In this document: piece after piece, positions 1-6,857 of the stretch
Layout: each line of letters opens with the position of its first letter
How positions within the stretch are numbered: position 1 is the stretch's first letter
NCBI GenBank assembly: GCA_020846575.1
Contig: JADLDQ010000243.1
Span: forward strand, 1 to 6,857
Length of the DNA: 6,857 bases
Source: Burkholderiales bacterium
GTDB lineage: Bacteria > Pseudomonadota > Gammaproteobacteria > Burkholderiales > SG8-39
Direction of reading: 5' to 3'
Notes under the pieces: generated by a model
Database searches by the model: none
What the model was told of the DNA's origin: nothing
The model's input: only the letters and a program-made list of their open reading frames with translations
Made by a program: the position numbers and the translations under genes

Positions 1-2
1 CG

Positions 3-1211
<1,209 letters not shown>

Positions 1212-1304
1212 GCCGCGCCGCGCACGCCCTGCCCTCCTTCGCCGCTCGCCCCGGCCGATAACACGGATTGCGACCCGGCCGCGGCCCATTCACCGAGGCG
1301 ACGC

Positions 1305-3458
1305 ATGCCCGACCCCCAAGCCGTCCTGCGGCGCCTGTGCGCGCTCGCGGGAATCGCCACCGGCTATCACGACATCTACGGCCGGCACCACGCGGTGAGC
1401 GACGCGAATCTGGCGGCGCTGCTCGCTCAGTGGGGTATCCCGGTGGACCTTCCCGGCGGGTTGGAGCAGGCCGAGCGTGCCTTCATCGAGCGACACGAGC
1501 GCCCGCTGCTCGCCCCGGCGCTCGTGGTTCCCGCGCACAGTGCAAGTTGGAGCGTGCACACGCGCGCGCCCGCGGCGGCGCTCGAATGGCGCATCTCCGA
1601 GGAAGGCGGAGCCGAACACCGGGGAGGAATCGGGTCTGCCGCGCCGGGCGACGCCCAGGGCTTGCGGTTCACCCCGGGCGTTGCGCTTCCCATGGGTTGC
1701 CATCGCATCCGGATCACCGCCGGCGGCGCCCCCGTGGCGCAATCCGCTCTGCTCGCCGTGCCCTCGCGCGGCTGGCAGCCCGCTGCGGTCGAGCTCGGCG
1801 CGCGTCTGTGGGGCGTGTCGGTGCAGCTCTACGGCCTGCGCTCGGCGCGCAACTGGGGCATCGGCGATTTCGGCGACCTGACGGCATTGATCGAGATTGC
1901 CGCGGCGCGCGGGGCATCGGCTGTCGGCCTCAATCCCCTGCACGCGCTGTTCGACCACGACCCGCAGCGCTGCTCGCCCTACAGCCCTTCGTCGCGCGCG
2001 GCGCTCAACGCCCTGTACCTCGACGTGGAAGCGATCGAGGACTTCGCCGAGTGCGGGCAAGCGCGCTGCCTTGCAGCCGGCGCCGCGTTCCAGGCGCGGC
2101 TCGGGCGCCTGCGCGCGTCGCCCCTGGTGGACTACCGCGGCGTTGCGGCGGCGAAGTCCGAGATGCTCGCGCTCCTGTTCCGCCACTTCCGCGAGCGGCA
2201 CCTCGCCGCCGGCACGGCGCGCGCCCTGCAGTTCCGCGAATTCCGCACGCAGCGCGCTGGCGCGCTGCGCTGCCATGCCCTGTACGAGGCGCTGCAGGCG
2301 CACTTCAACGGCCGCGGCACCCGGGCCTGGGGCTGGCAGGCCTGGCCCGAAGCGTACCGCGACCCGCAAGGCGAGGCGATCGAGCGTTTCGCGCGCGAGA
2401 ACGAGGCGCGGGTGGAATACTTCGAATACCTCCAGTGGCAGGCGGCGGTGCAGCTCGAACGGGCGGCGGCGCGCTGCGAGGCGCTCGGCATGGCCGTGGG
2501 CCTGTACCTCGACCTCGCGGTGTCGGTGGACCGCGGCGGCTCGGACGCCTGGGGCCGGCAGGACTGCTACGCGCTCGCGGCCGACCTCGGCGCGCCTCCC
2601 GACGACTTCGCCCCGCAGGGCCAGAAGTGGGGACTGCCGCCGCTGCGCCCCGAGTGCCTGCGCAACACGGCCTACCTGCCGTTGCGCGAGGCGCTCGCCG
2701 CCTGCATGGCGCAGGCGCGGGCGCTGCGCATCGATCACGTGATGGGCCTGGCGCGCCTGTTCTGGATACCGCCGGGCGGCAGCGCCGCCGACGGCGCCTA
2801 CGTGCACTACCCGCTCGAGGACATGTTCTCGGTGGTGGCGCTGGAGAGCCACCGCAACCGCTCGATGGTGATCGGCGAGGACCTGGGCACCGTGCCCGAC
2901 TCGGTGCGCGAGGCCATGGCCCGGTACGGCTTTCTGTCCTACCGCTTGCTCTACTTCGAGCGCGAGCACGACGCCGAATTCCGGCTGCCCGATCACTACC
3001 CGCGCGCGGCGCTCGTCGCGATCACCACCCACGACCTGCCGACCCTGGCCGGCTGGTGGTGCGGTGCCGACATCGAGCTGCGCTGCAGAGTCGGCCTCGC
3101 GAAGGGCGAAGCGCTCCTCGCCGCCCAGCTCGAGGAGCGCCGGCGCGACCGCGAACGGCTGTTGCGCGCCCTGAAGCGGACCCGCCTCCTGCCCGAAGGC
3201 GCGGGCGACGCCGTGCCCGAGCGGCTCACCCCCGAGCTGTCCGCCGCCATCCACGCCTACGCGGCCTGCACGCCCGCGGTGCTCGCCATGGCGCAGTTGG
3301 AGGACATGCTGGGTCTGGAAGAGCAGGCAAACTTGCCGGGCACGGTGGACGAGCATCCCAACTGGCGCAGGCGCATTCCCGTGCCGCTCGAGGACATCGC
3401 GCGCCACCCCGGGTTCGTGGTCCACGCGGCCGCGCTCGCGCGCATCCGACCCCGCTGA
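1305..3458 (+). CDS. malQ: 4-alpha-glucanotransferase (amylomaltase, disproportionating enzyme)
   Basis: GH77 enzyme of the cytoplasm. It transfers alpha-1,4-glucan segments between maltodextrins, releasing glucose and longer chains. At 717 residues it fits the long proteobacterial MalQ form (E. coli is about 690). Roughly residues 1-165 form the N-terminal beta-rich extension of that form. The catalytic barrel then starts at SVQLYGLRSARNWGIGDF (from about residue 172), followed by GLNPLHALF and SPYSPSSR (224-231). The three catalytic acids are visible: nucleophile D477 in LRIDHVMGLARLFW, acid/base E525 in VIGEDLGTVP, and D577 in ITTHDLPTLAGWW. The C-terminal NWRRRIPVPLED block is also typical. 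The start is supported by GAGG at 1295-1298, six bases before the ATG. The gene follows glgX by 93 bases on the same strand, a usual glycogen-breakdown pairing, and is probably co-transcribed with it. It appears intact and has the strong codon-position-3 GC bias expected of a functional gene here. Confidence 0.97.
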   Translation: MPDPQAVLRRLCALAGIATGYHDIYGRHHAVSDANLAALLAQWGIPVDLPGGLEQAERAFIERHERPLLAPALVVPAHSASWSVHTRAPAAALEWRISEEGGAEHRGGIGSAAPGDAQGLRFTPGVALPMGCHRIRITAGGAPVAQSALLAVPSRGWQPAAVELGARLWGVSVQLYGLRSARNWGIGDFGDLTALIEIAAARGASAVGLNPLHALFDHDPQRCSPYSPSSRAALNALYLDVEAIEDFAECGQARCLAAGAAFQARLGRLRASPLVDYRGVAAAKSEMLALLFRHFRERHLAAGTARALQFREFRTQRAGALRCHALYEALQAHFNGRGTRAWGWQAWPEAYRDPQGEAIERFARENEARVEYFEYLQWQAAVQLERAAARCEALGMAVGLYLDLAVSVDRGGSDAWGRQDCYALAADLGAPPDDFAPQGQKWGLPPLRPECLRNTAYLPLREALAACMAQARALRIDHVMGLARLFWIPPGGSAADGAYVHYPLEDMFSVVALESHRNRSMVIGEDLGTVPDSVREAMARYGFLSYRLLYFEREHDAEFRLPDHYPRAALVAITTHDLPTLAGWWCGADIELRCRVGLAKGEALLAAQLEERRRDRERLLRALKRTRLLPEGAGDAVPERLTPELSAAIHAYAACTPAVLAMAQLEDMLGLEEQANLPGTVDEHPNWRRRIPVPLEDIARHPGFVVHAAALARIRPR

Positions 3459-3520
3459 ATCTGCGGCCTCGCGCTCCCTGCCGGAAGCGAAGAACGAAAG
3501 TCCCGGACCGCGCTCATGTC

Positions 3521-3539
3521 GCAGCCGGGCACCGGCTGC
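3521..3539. terminator. Perfect 8-bp hairpin between convergent malQ and bug genes (possible bidirectional terminator)
   Basis: GCAGCCGG (3521-3528) and CCGGCTGC (3532-3539) are exact reverse complements separated by GCA, giving a compact GC-rich stem-loop. It lies 62 bases past the malQ stop and 54 bases past the stop of the opposing Bug gene, where a shared terminator would be expected. Neither strand has a T-tract directly after the stem, so classical intrinsic termination is not demonstrated. It could act as a transcript-end stabilising hairpin, or be a chance structure in very GC-rich DNA. Confidence 0.35.
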
Positions 3540-3593
3540 CGGCGCGCGCGTGGACCGCCGTGTGCCCAGGACGGAGCGGTGTTCCACGCGCTC

Positions 3594-4562
3594 TCAGTCG
3601 GCCTTCGCCCCGGAACTCTTGACGACCTTCGCCCACTTGGCGATCTCCGCGCGGATGTAAGCGTCGAACTCTTCCGGCGTGCTGCCGATGGGTTCCAGCC
3701 CCAGTTCGCCCAACCTGGCAAGGAAGTCCGGGCGCTTGAGCAGGGCGCGCACCGACTCGTTGATCCTGTGGACGACGCCGCGCGGGGTGGCGCTCGGCAC
3801 CACCATCCCGTTCACGCTGCGCACGTCGAAGCCGGGCAGCACGTCGGCCACGAGCGGCACGTCCGGTGCGGTGGCCGCGCGCTGCGGGCTCGCCACGGCG
3901 ATCGCCTTGAGTTTGCCGGACTTGATGTAGGAAAGCGACGCGAACAGCGGGTTGACCATCAGCGCGACGCGACCGGAGATGACGTCCAGGTAGGCGGGGC
4001 CCGCGCCCTTGTACGGCACGTGCACGATGTCGATGCCCGCCATGGTCTTGAGCAGTTCTCCGGTCAGATGCATGGAACTGCCCACGCCCGCCGATGCGTA
4101 GGAGAGCTTGCCCGGCTCCTTCTTCGCCAGCGCAATCACGTCCGCCAGACCGCTCGCGGGCAGCGAGTTGGTGGCGAGGATCACCAGGTGCGAACCGGAA
4201 TTGAGGATCACCCCGGACAGGTCCTTCAGCGTGTCGAAGGGCAGCTTCGAATGCAGACTCGGGTTGATGACGTGCGCGGTGGCCACCATGGCGATGGTGT
4301 AGCCGTCCGGGGCCGACTTCGCCACGTAGTCCGTCCCGACGATCATGCCCCCTCCGGGCTTGTATTCGACGATCACCGACTGCTTCCAGGCGTCCTGGAG
4401 GTGCTGGGCGAACAAGCGCGCCAGGACATCGGTGCCGCCGCCCGGCGCATTGGGCACGATGAGTCGGACGGTTCTCACCGGGTAGTCCTGCGCGGGCGCC
4501 GGCGCCATGGCGCACAAGAGAACCGCGGCAAGCGCCATGAGCGCGGCGCACCTCCTGTTCAT
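3594..4562 (-). CDS. Bug/TctC-family periplasmic solute-binding receptor
   Basis: Extracytoplasmic receptor of the Bug (TctC) family, which binds carboxylates or other small organic acids in the periplasm, usually for tripartite tricarboxylate transporters. At 322 residues it is the usual family length. Residues 1-24 are a Sec signal peptide (MNRR, hydrophobic core, APA before QDYPVR). The mature protein opens with VRTVRLIVPNAPGGGTDVLA, containing the Bug ligand-site PGGG-x-D signature. Then come KPGGGMIVG, AKSAPDGYTIAM, YASAGVGSSMHLTGELL and VPYKGAGPAYLDVISGRV, all characteristic. The start is fixed by AGGAGG (4570-4575) seven bases before ATG. It is the last gene of a minus-strand operon (doxX, Bug remnant, this gene), and its ATG overlaps the remnant's TGA as ATGA, so translational coupling is likely. 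No tctA or tctB membrane gene is in the window, so it looks like an orphan receptor. The ligand cannot be told from sequence. The stop is TGA at 3596-3594. Confidence 0.94.
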   Translation of the reverse strand: MNRRCAALMALAAVLLCAMAPAPAQDYPVRTVRLIVPNAPGGGTDVLARLFAQHLQDAWKQSVIVEYKPGGGMIVGTDYVAKSAPDGYTIAMVATAHVINPSLHSKLPFDTLKDLSGVILNSGSHLVILATNSLPASGLADVIALAKKEPGKLSYASAGVGSSMHLTGELLKTMAGIDIVHVPYKGAGPAYLDVISGRVALMVNPLFASLSYIKSGKLKAIAVASPQRAATAPDVPLVADVLPGFDVRSVNGMVVPSATPRGVVHRINESVRALLKRPDFLARLGELGLEPIGSTPEEFDAYIRAEIAKWAKVVKSSGAKAD

Positions 4563-4771
4563 GTCGTTTCCTCCTGGATGATCAAGGACTGCCCGGTGAT
4601 CTGGTGCAGCATCGGGGTCATGACCCGCACGTATGCATCGAGCGTTCCGGGCAGGCTCGGGACGATCACATGGATCGGCCTGGCCGGATAGGTCTGCGCG
4701 AGCGCCGGCCCGGGCGCGAAGGCAAAAGTCGCGGCAGCGGCGCACGGCAGCATGCGCGCGAGGACCTTCAT
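4559..4771 (-). pseudogene. Truncated Bug/TctC-family receptor, 70-residue N-terminal remnant
   Basis: A short open frame that begins exactly like a Bug receptor. It has a signal peptide (MKVLARML, Ala-rich core, ALA cleavage site near residue 25), then QTYPARPIHVIVPSLPGTLD, then an AYVRVMTPMLHQITGQ helix and SLIIQ, the first strand-helix-strand of the fold. At that point a family member would continue for about 250 more residues; instead it ends EETT-stop. Those last codons (GAG GAA ACG ACA TGA) are the Shine-Dalgarno region and overlapping start of the next, complete Bug gene. The start at 4771 is supported by GGGAGG at 4777-4782, five bases upstream, and an in-frame Met 11 codons earlier has no better case. 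The simplest reading is a deletion joining the 5' end of one Bug gene to the ribosome-binding site of its neighbour. The signature loop (SLPGTLD) differs from the neighbour's PGGGTD, so it is not a recent copy of it. The peptide could still be translated, exported and serve to couple translation to the next gene, but ligand binding is impossible. Confidence 0.85.
4570..4575 (-). promoter_or_regulatory. Shine-Dalgarno AGGAGG of the full Bug gene, inside the remnant's coding end
   Basis: A perfect AGGAGG on the minus strand, seven bases before the ATG at 4562. It sets the start of the full receptor and at the same time encodes part of the last residues (Gln-Glu-Glu) of the truncated upstream frame, so ribosomes finishing the remnant would pass over and terminate at this start. 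Confidence 0.85.
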
Positions 4772-4834
4772 GAAAGCCTCCCGATCTCGAAGGTCGGTCC
4801 GCACGCCGCCGTGCAGCTCGCCGACCGGGTGCGC

Positions 4835-5281
4835 TCAGAGCTCGCGACCCAGCCTGCGATCGAGGGAGTAAGGCCCGCCGCCGTGCAGCGCGATCGCGAA
4901 CATCACCAGGCCCCACAGGAGCGGGTACTCGTAGCCGCCCTGGCCCCAGCCGAACTTCGGCCCGTGCTGATAGACGAGGACTGTCATTTCGATGGTGACG
5001 GCCGCTGCAAAGAAACGCGTGAAAAGACCCAGGGCGATGCACGCGCCACCCAGCGTTTCGAGCGCTATGAGGATCACGGCGAGCGGCTCGGCCGGTTCGA
5101 TGCCACGCTTGGCGAGCGTGTTGGCGGCCACCGGGCCGACCCCCGCCATGAGCTTGGGCCAGCCGTGCGGTATGAGCATCAATCCCGCGCTGATGCGCAC
5201 CAGCGCCCAGGACAGCGGCTCGGCCCAGTCGTAGAAGGGCCTGAGTCCCGGAATCACCAGTTTCGTCTGCACGTTCTCCAT
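4835..5281 (-). CDS. DoxX-family integral membrane protein
   Basis: Small four-helix inner-membrane protein of the DoxX family (148 residues, normal for the family). Members have been linked to thiol or redox homeostasis and quinone-related electron flow, but the exact role here is unknown. The family pattern is clear: PLSWALVRISAGLMLIPHGW then PKL (first helix and HGxxKL motif, about residues 22-44), ETLGGACIALGLFTRFFA (second and third helices, about 66-104), YEYPLLWGLVMFAIALHGGG (fourth helix, about 118-136), and the typical GGGPYSLDRRLG end. Helix limits are estimated by eye. The Met at 5281 is chosen over the upstream in-frame Met at 5404 because AGGGGA (5288-5293) lies six bases before it and because the extra 41 residues have no family character. 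It is the first gene of the minus-strand operon; 63 bases separate it from the Bug remnant. Its grouping with a Bug receptor suggests a shared transcript, not necessarily a shared function. Confidence 0.93.
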   Translation of the reverse strand: MENVQTKLVIPGLRPFYDWAEPLSWALVRISAGLMLIPHGWPKLMAGVGPVAANTLAKRGIEPAEPLAVILIALETLGGACIALGLFTRFFAAAVTIEMTVLVYQHGPKFGWGQGGYEYPLLWGLVMFAIALHGGGPYSLDRRLGREL

Positions 5282-6052
5282 GAATCTTCCCCTTTTCTGT
5301 CCAAGACGGTTTTCCGGCGTCGGGCCATCCCGAGGCGCAGGGTGCAGGCGAGCGCCCGTGCGCGCCAACACTCGAGCGAAGGAGGTCCCACGCCGGAATA
5401 TCATGCAACAGGTTCAGCCGGATACACAAGCTCTCCGGCTTGACTTCGAGCGCGTCGCCGGGGAGGCGCAGACCGGATTTCGCAGCGCGGGGCTGGCGTA
5501 CCGGAGCCGGTTCGCATCGGTTCGGTTGCGCCAGCTCGGGCGCGCCCGTTCGCCGCGGGAGATCGAGGGCGTTCCGGGGAGATTCGAAGGCAAGCCGGGG
5601 CAGATGGAGAGCCGCAGCCCGGCTCGGCGCCGCCTTGGGTCACCCGCTGCGGACCCTCCGGTCAGCCATTTCTCCAGGAACTCAGTGAACCGCGATTTCG
5701 CGCGCCGTATCGCCCGATCTCATGGGCAGTCCGCATTTCCGGCCGGTTGGCTGACTGATTTGCTTACACTGCGCCGGGCGTGGGGTCCCGTTCCGGCGCC
5801 CGCGCGAGCCCGGTCGGCACGGGTGTCCAGCCGTGCCCGACTCGGTGCGGGAAGCACGGCGTCGTGACCTACGGCGAAGACCATCCCGGGTCTCGCCGCG
5901 CCTTGCCGCATCGGCCGGAGGCTCACGCACCGGTCGGGATCACGCCAGACGCTTTCCCGCGGCACGGGCCGGACCGCGTCCGTGCGCGCCACGACGCCGA
6001 ACATCGCGCCGGCGTGATCGAGCGCGCGCGACCACAGCACAGGGAGCCGAAC
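5282..6052. other. 771-base divergent intergenic region without a convincing gene
   Basis: This stretch separates doxX (minus) from ridA (plus) and should hold both promoters. Several open frames cross it, the longest on the plus strand at 5280-5867, but none resembles a known family and codon-position-3 GC is visibly weaker than in the real genes. Small structures seen: GAAGGAGGT at 5378-5386 on the plus strand with no start at proper distance; direct repeats CGGTTCG at 5508-5514 and 5518-5524, ten bases apart start to start; a palindrome CGCGA-TT-TCGCG at 5691-5702; and a TACACT (-10-like) at 5765-5770 with no good -35 element. About 280 bases lie between that point and the ridA start. It is long for a promoter region in such a genome and may contain a decayed gene or an unrecognised small RNA; neither can be shown by reading alone. 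Confidence 0.6.
5400..5429 (-). promoter_or_regulatory. Weak candidate sigma-70 promoter for the doxX operon
   Basis: On the minus strand TTGTGT (5429-5424) and CATGAT (5405-5400) are separated by 18 bases, a poor -35 match (3 of 6) and a moderate -10 match (4 of 6). It sits in a locally AT-richer patch about 120 bases upstream of the doxX ATG. Position and spacing are acceptable, but the match is weak and could be chance. Confidence 0.2.
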
Positions 6053-6538
6053 ATGGCACGAGTGGAAGAACGCATTGCCGCGCTGGGACTCACGCTCCCG
6101 AAGCGGGTGCAGGCACCGGGCGGCGTGGTGTTCCCGTTCCGCTTCGTGCGGGTCGTGGGCACGCGCGTGTTCGTGGCGGGGCACGGCCCGCAGAATCCCG
6201 ACGGTACGCTCGCCCCGCCCCTGGGCAAGCTCGGGCGCGAGCTGAGCGTGGAGCAGGGCTACGCGGCGGCGCGCCTGACCGCGCTCTCGGTGCTCGGCAG
6301 CCTGAAGAGCGCCTTGGGCGATCTCGACCGCATCGTCGCCTGGTGCCGGGTGTTCGGGATGGTCAACTCGGCGCCGGGCTTCAACCGGCAGCCGAGCGTG
6401 ATCAACGGCTTCTCCGACCTCGTGATCGAGCTGTTCGGCGCCCAGATCGGCGCGCACGCCCGCAGCGCCGTCGGCATGGCCGAACTGCCGTTCGATCTGC
6501 CGGTCGAGATCGAGGCGGATCTCGAGATCGACGGGTAG
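6053..6538 (+). CDS. RidA/YjgF/UK114-family protein
   Basis: A 161-residue member of the RidA superfamily, cytoplasmic trimers; archetypal RidA hydrolyses reactive enamine/imine intermediates. It resembles the longer subgroup that begins with an ERIAALGLTLP-type N-terminus, whose substrates are mostly unknown. Recognisable parts are FVAGHGPQNPDG (about 40-51), the GRELSVEQGYAAARL block (61-75), the SAPGFNRQPSVINGFSDL block (106-123), and the C-terminal HARSAVGMAELPFDLPVEIE. R137 in HARSAVG corresponds to the substrate-carboxylate-binding Arg of active RidA proteins, and Glu residues of VEIE (152-154) are also kept, so deaminase-type activity is possible. The start at 6053 is supported by GGGAG at 6042-6046, six bases upstream; an in-frame Met at 5780 would add 91 residues with no family character. 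It is followed within a few bases by amidohydrolase sequence, suggesting a catabolic gene cluster. It should not be called ridA proper on this evidence. Confidence 0.93.
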   Translation: MARVEERIAALGLTLPKRVQAPGGVVFPFRFVRVVGTRVFVAGHGPQNPDGTLAPPLGKLGRELSVEQGYAAARLTALSVLGSLKSALGDLDRIVAWCRVFGMVNSAPGFNRQPSVINGFSDLVIELFGAQIGAHARSAVGMAELPFDLPVEIEADLEIDG

Positions 6539-6540
6539 GC

Positions 6541-6857
6541 CTCGTGTGGGCACGCGCAGGCGCGGATCCTTTGGACCATTTCACGCCCGTGCTGGTACGT
6601 GAATTGCTCGGGCGGCACCCCAACCTGGCGCTCAGCATCCGGCCCACCAGTCCCAGGCCGGGCGCGATGGTGCATCCGGTAGGAGAGATCAACGCGGAAT
6701 GGGTCACCGTCCTTCGGGACTTCCCGGAGCGCTTCGTGCTCGGGAGCGACACCATGATCGTGGCCACGCGCTACAGCGGCCCCCAAACCCCGCGCCTTTT
6801 CGCGCAGCGAGGCGAAGGCCAGCGGCACGGTACACGGCGGCTGCTGTCGGCACTGCC
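6541..6857 (+). pseudogene. Amidohydrolase (Amidohydro_2-like) C-terminal fragment, 5'-truncated, open at the right edge
   Basis: Three bases after the ridA stop, in another frame, the sequence reads LVWARAGADPLDHFTPVLVR, then ELLGRHPNLALSIRPTSP, GEINAEWVTVLRDFPERFVLGSDT, and on to the window end without a stop. This is the C-terminal portion of the TIM-barrel metal-dependent amidohydrolases of PF04909: the WAHAG-type strand, the HPNL strand, and the FPxRFVLGSD motif with its metal-binding Asp (codon 6748-6750). The N-terminal half, with the HxH metal motif, is absent, since that space is occupied by ridA. In addition the usual His of WAHAG is Arg (codon CGC at 6553-6555). The first possible start is GTG at 6544, with a weak GGGTAGG at 6533-6539 before it. 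Even if translated, the product would lack most metal ligands, so it is read as the remnant of a deletion. Its true 3' end lies beyond the window. Confidence 0.78.

Noticed and set aside
1290..3587. Long antisense open frame (about 765 codons) opposite malQ
   Set aside because: Composition mirrors the malQ codon bias, with no recognisable domain and no ribosome-binding site found. It is a shadow of malQ.
1268..3622. Long open frame (about 784 codons) overlapping malQ in another forward frame
   Set aside because: It is Arg/Ala/Pro-rich with no family character and exists because GC-rich codons rarely form stops. malQ in the same span has all catalytic motifs.
3516..4691. 391-codon plus-strand frame opposite the Bug receptor
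   Set aside because: No family character, and it overlaps a clearly recognised receptor gene on the other strand.
3594..5429. A single 611-codon minus-strand frame running from upstream of doxX through the full Bug receptor, as if a giant fusion
   Set aside because: Only the last 322 codons are Bug-like and begin with a signal peptide and strong ribosome-binding site. The rest is out of frame with doxX and the Bug remnant, both of which are recognisable in another frame.
5747..5770. TTGGCT and TACACT as a promoter for ridA
   Set aside because: Spacing is only 12 bases, and no acceptable -35 hexamer occurs at 15-19 bases from TACACT.
5280..5867. Plus-strand frame of 195 codons (or 154 from Met 5403) in the intergenic region
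   Set aside because: No recognisable family, weak codon-position-3 GC, and the only good Shine-Dalgarno is 16 bases from the inner Met. It is recorded as part of the intergenic stretch instead.
5780..6052. N-terminal extension of the RidA protein by 91 residues
   Set aside because: The extra residues resemble no domain, while Met 6053 has a well-spaced GGGAG and yields a normal family length.
5720..6553. 277-codon minus-strand frame opposite ridA and its upstream region
   Set aside because: Its C-terminal part has some protein-like composition, but no family was recognised and most of it mirrors ridA.

Overview
The window is GC-rich DNA, roughly two thirds G+C. The organism is most likely a betaproteobacterium (Burkholderiales-like) or another proteobacterium of similar lifestyle. 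This rests on the periplasmic Bug/TctC-type receptors, the DoxX protein and the RidA-plus-amidohydrolase neighbourhood, which are common together in that group. It is an inference, not proof. No RNA gene, CRISPR array, insertion sequence or phage gene was seen.

Left part (1-3458, + strand): alpha-glucan metabolism. The C-terminal half of a glycogen debranching enzyme (glgX) enters from the left edge and is followed after 93 bases by a complete 4-alpha-glucanotransferase (malQ). GlgX removes the branches of glycogen, and MalQ reshuffles the linear maltodextrins released. The glgX frame has an in-frame TAG at 27-29, just upstream of the catalytic Asp, so this copy is either a pseudogene or carries a sequence error near the window edge.

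Middle part (3594-5281, - strand): a three-gene operon read right to left. It runs DoxX-family membrane protein, then a 70-residue remnant of a Bug receptor, then a full Bug receptor. The remnant keeps its signal peptide and first strand-helix unit. It ends inside the Shine-Dalgarno region of the next gene and overlaps that gene's start codon (ATGA). malQ and this operon converge on a 135-base spacer that contains a perfect 8-bp hairpin.

Right part (5282-6857): a 771-base stretch with no convincing gene separates the divergent doxX operon from ridA (+ strand, 6053-6538). Immediately after the ridA stop the sequence becomes the C-terminal part of an amidohydrolase (PF04909-like), without its N-terminal half and with a normally conserved His read as Arg. 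It stays open to the right edge.

No new multi-gene system is evident. The notable theme is gene decay: three of the six coding units (glgX, the first Bug gene, the amidohydrolase) are interrupted or truncated, each in a different way, beside intact malQ, bug, doxX and ridA.
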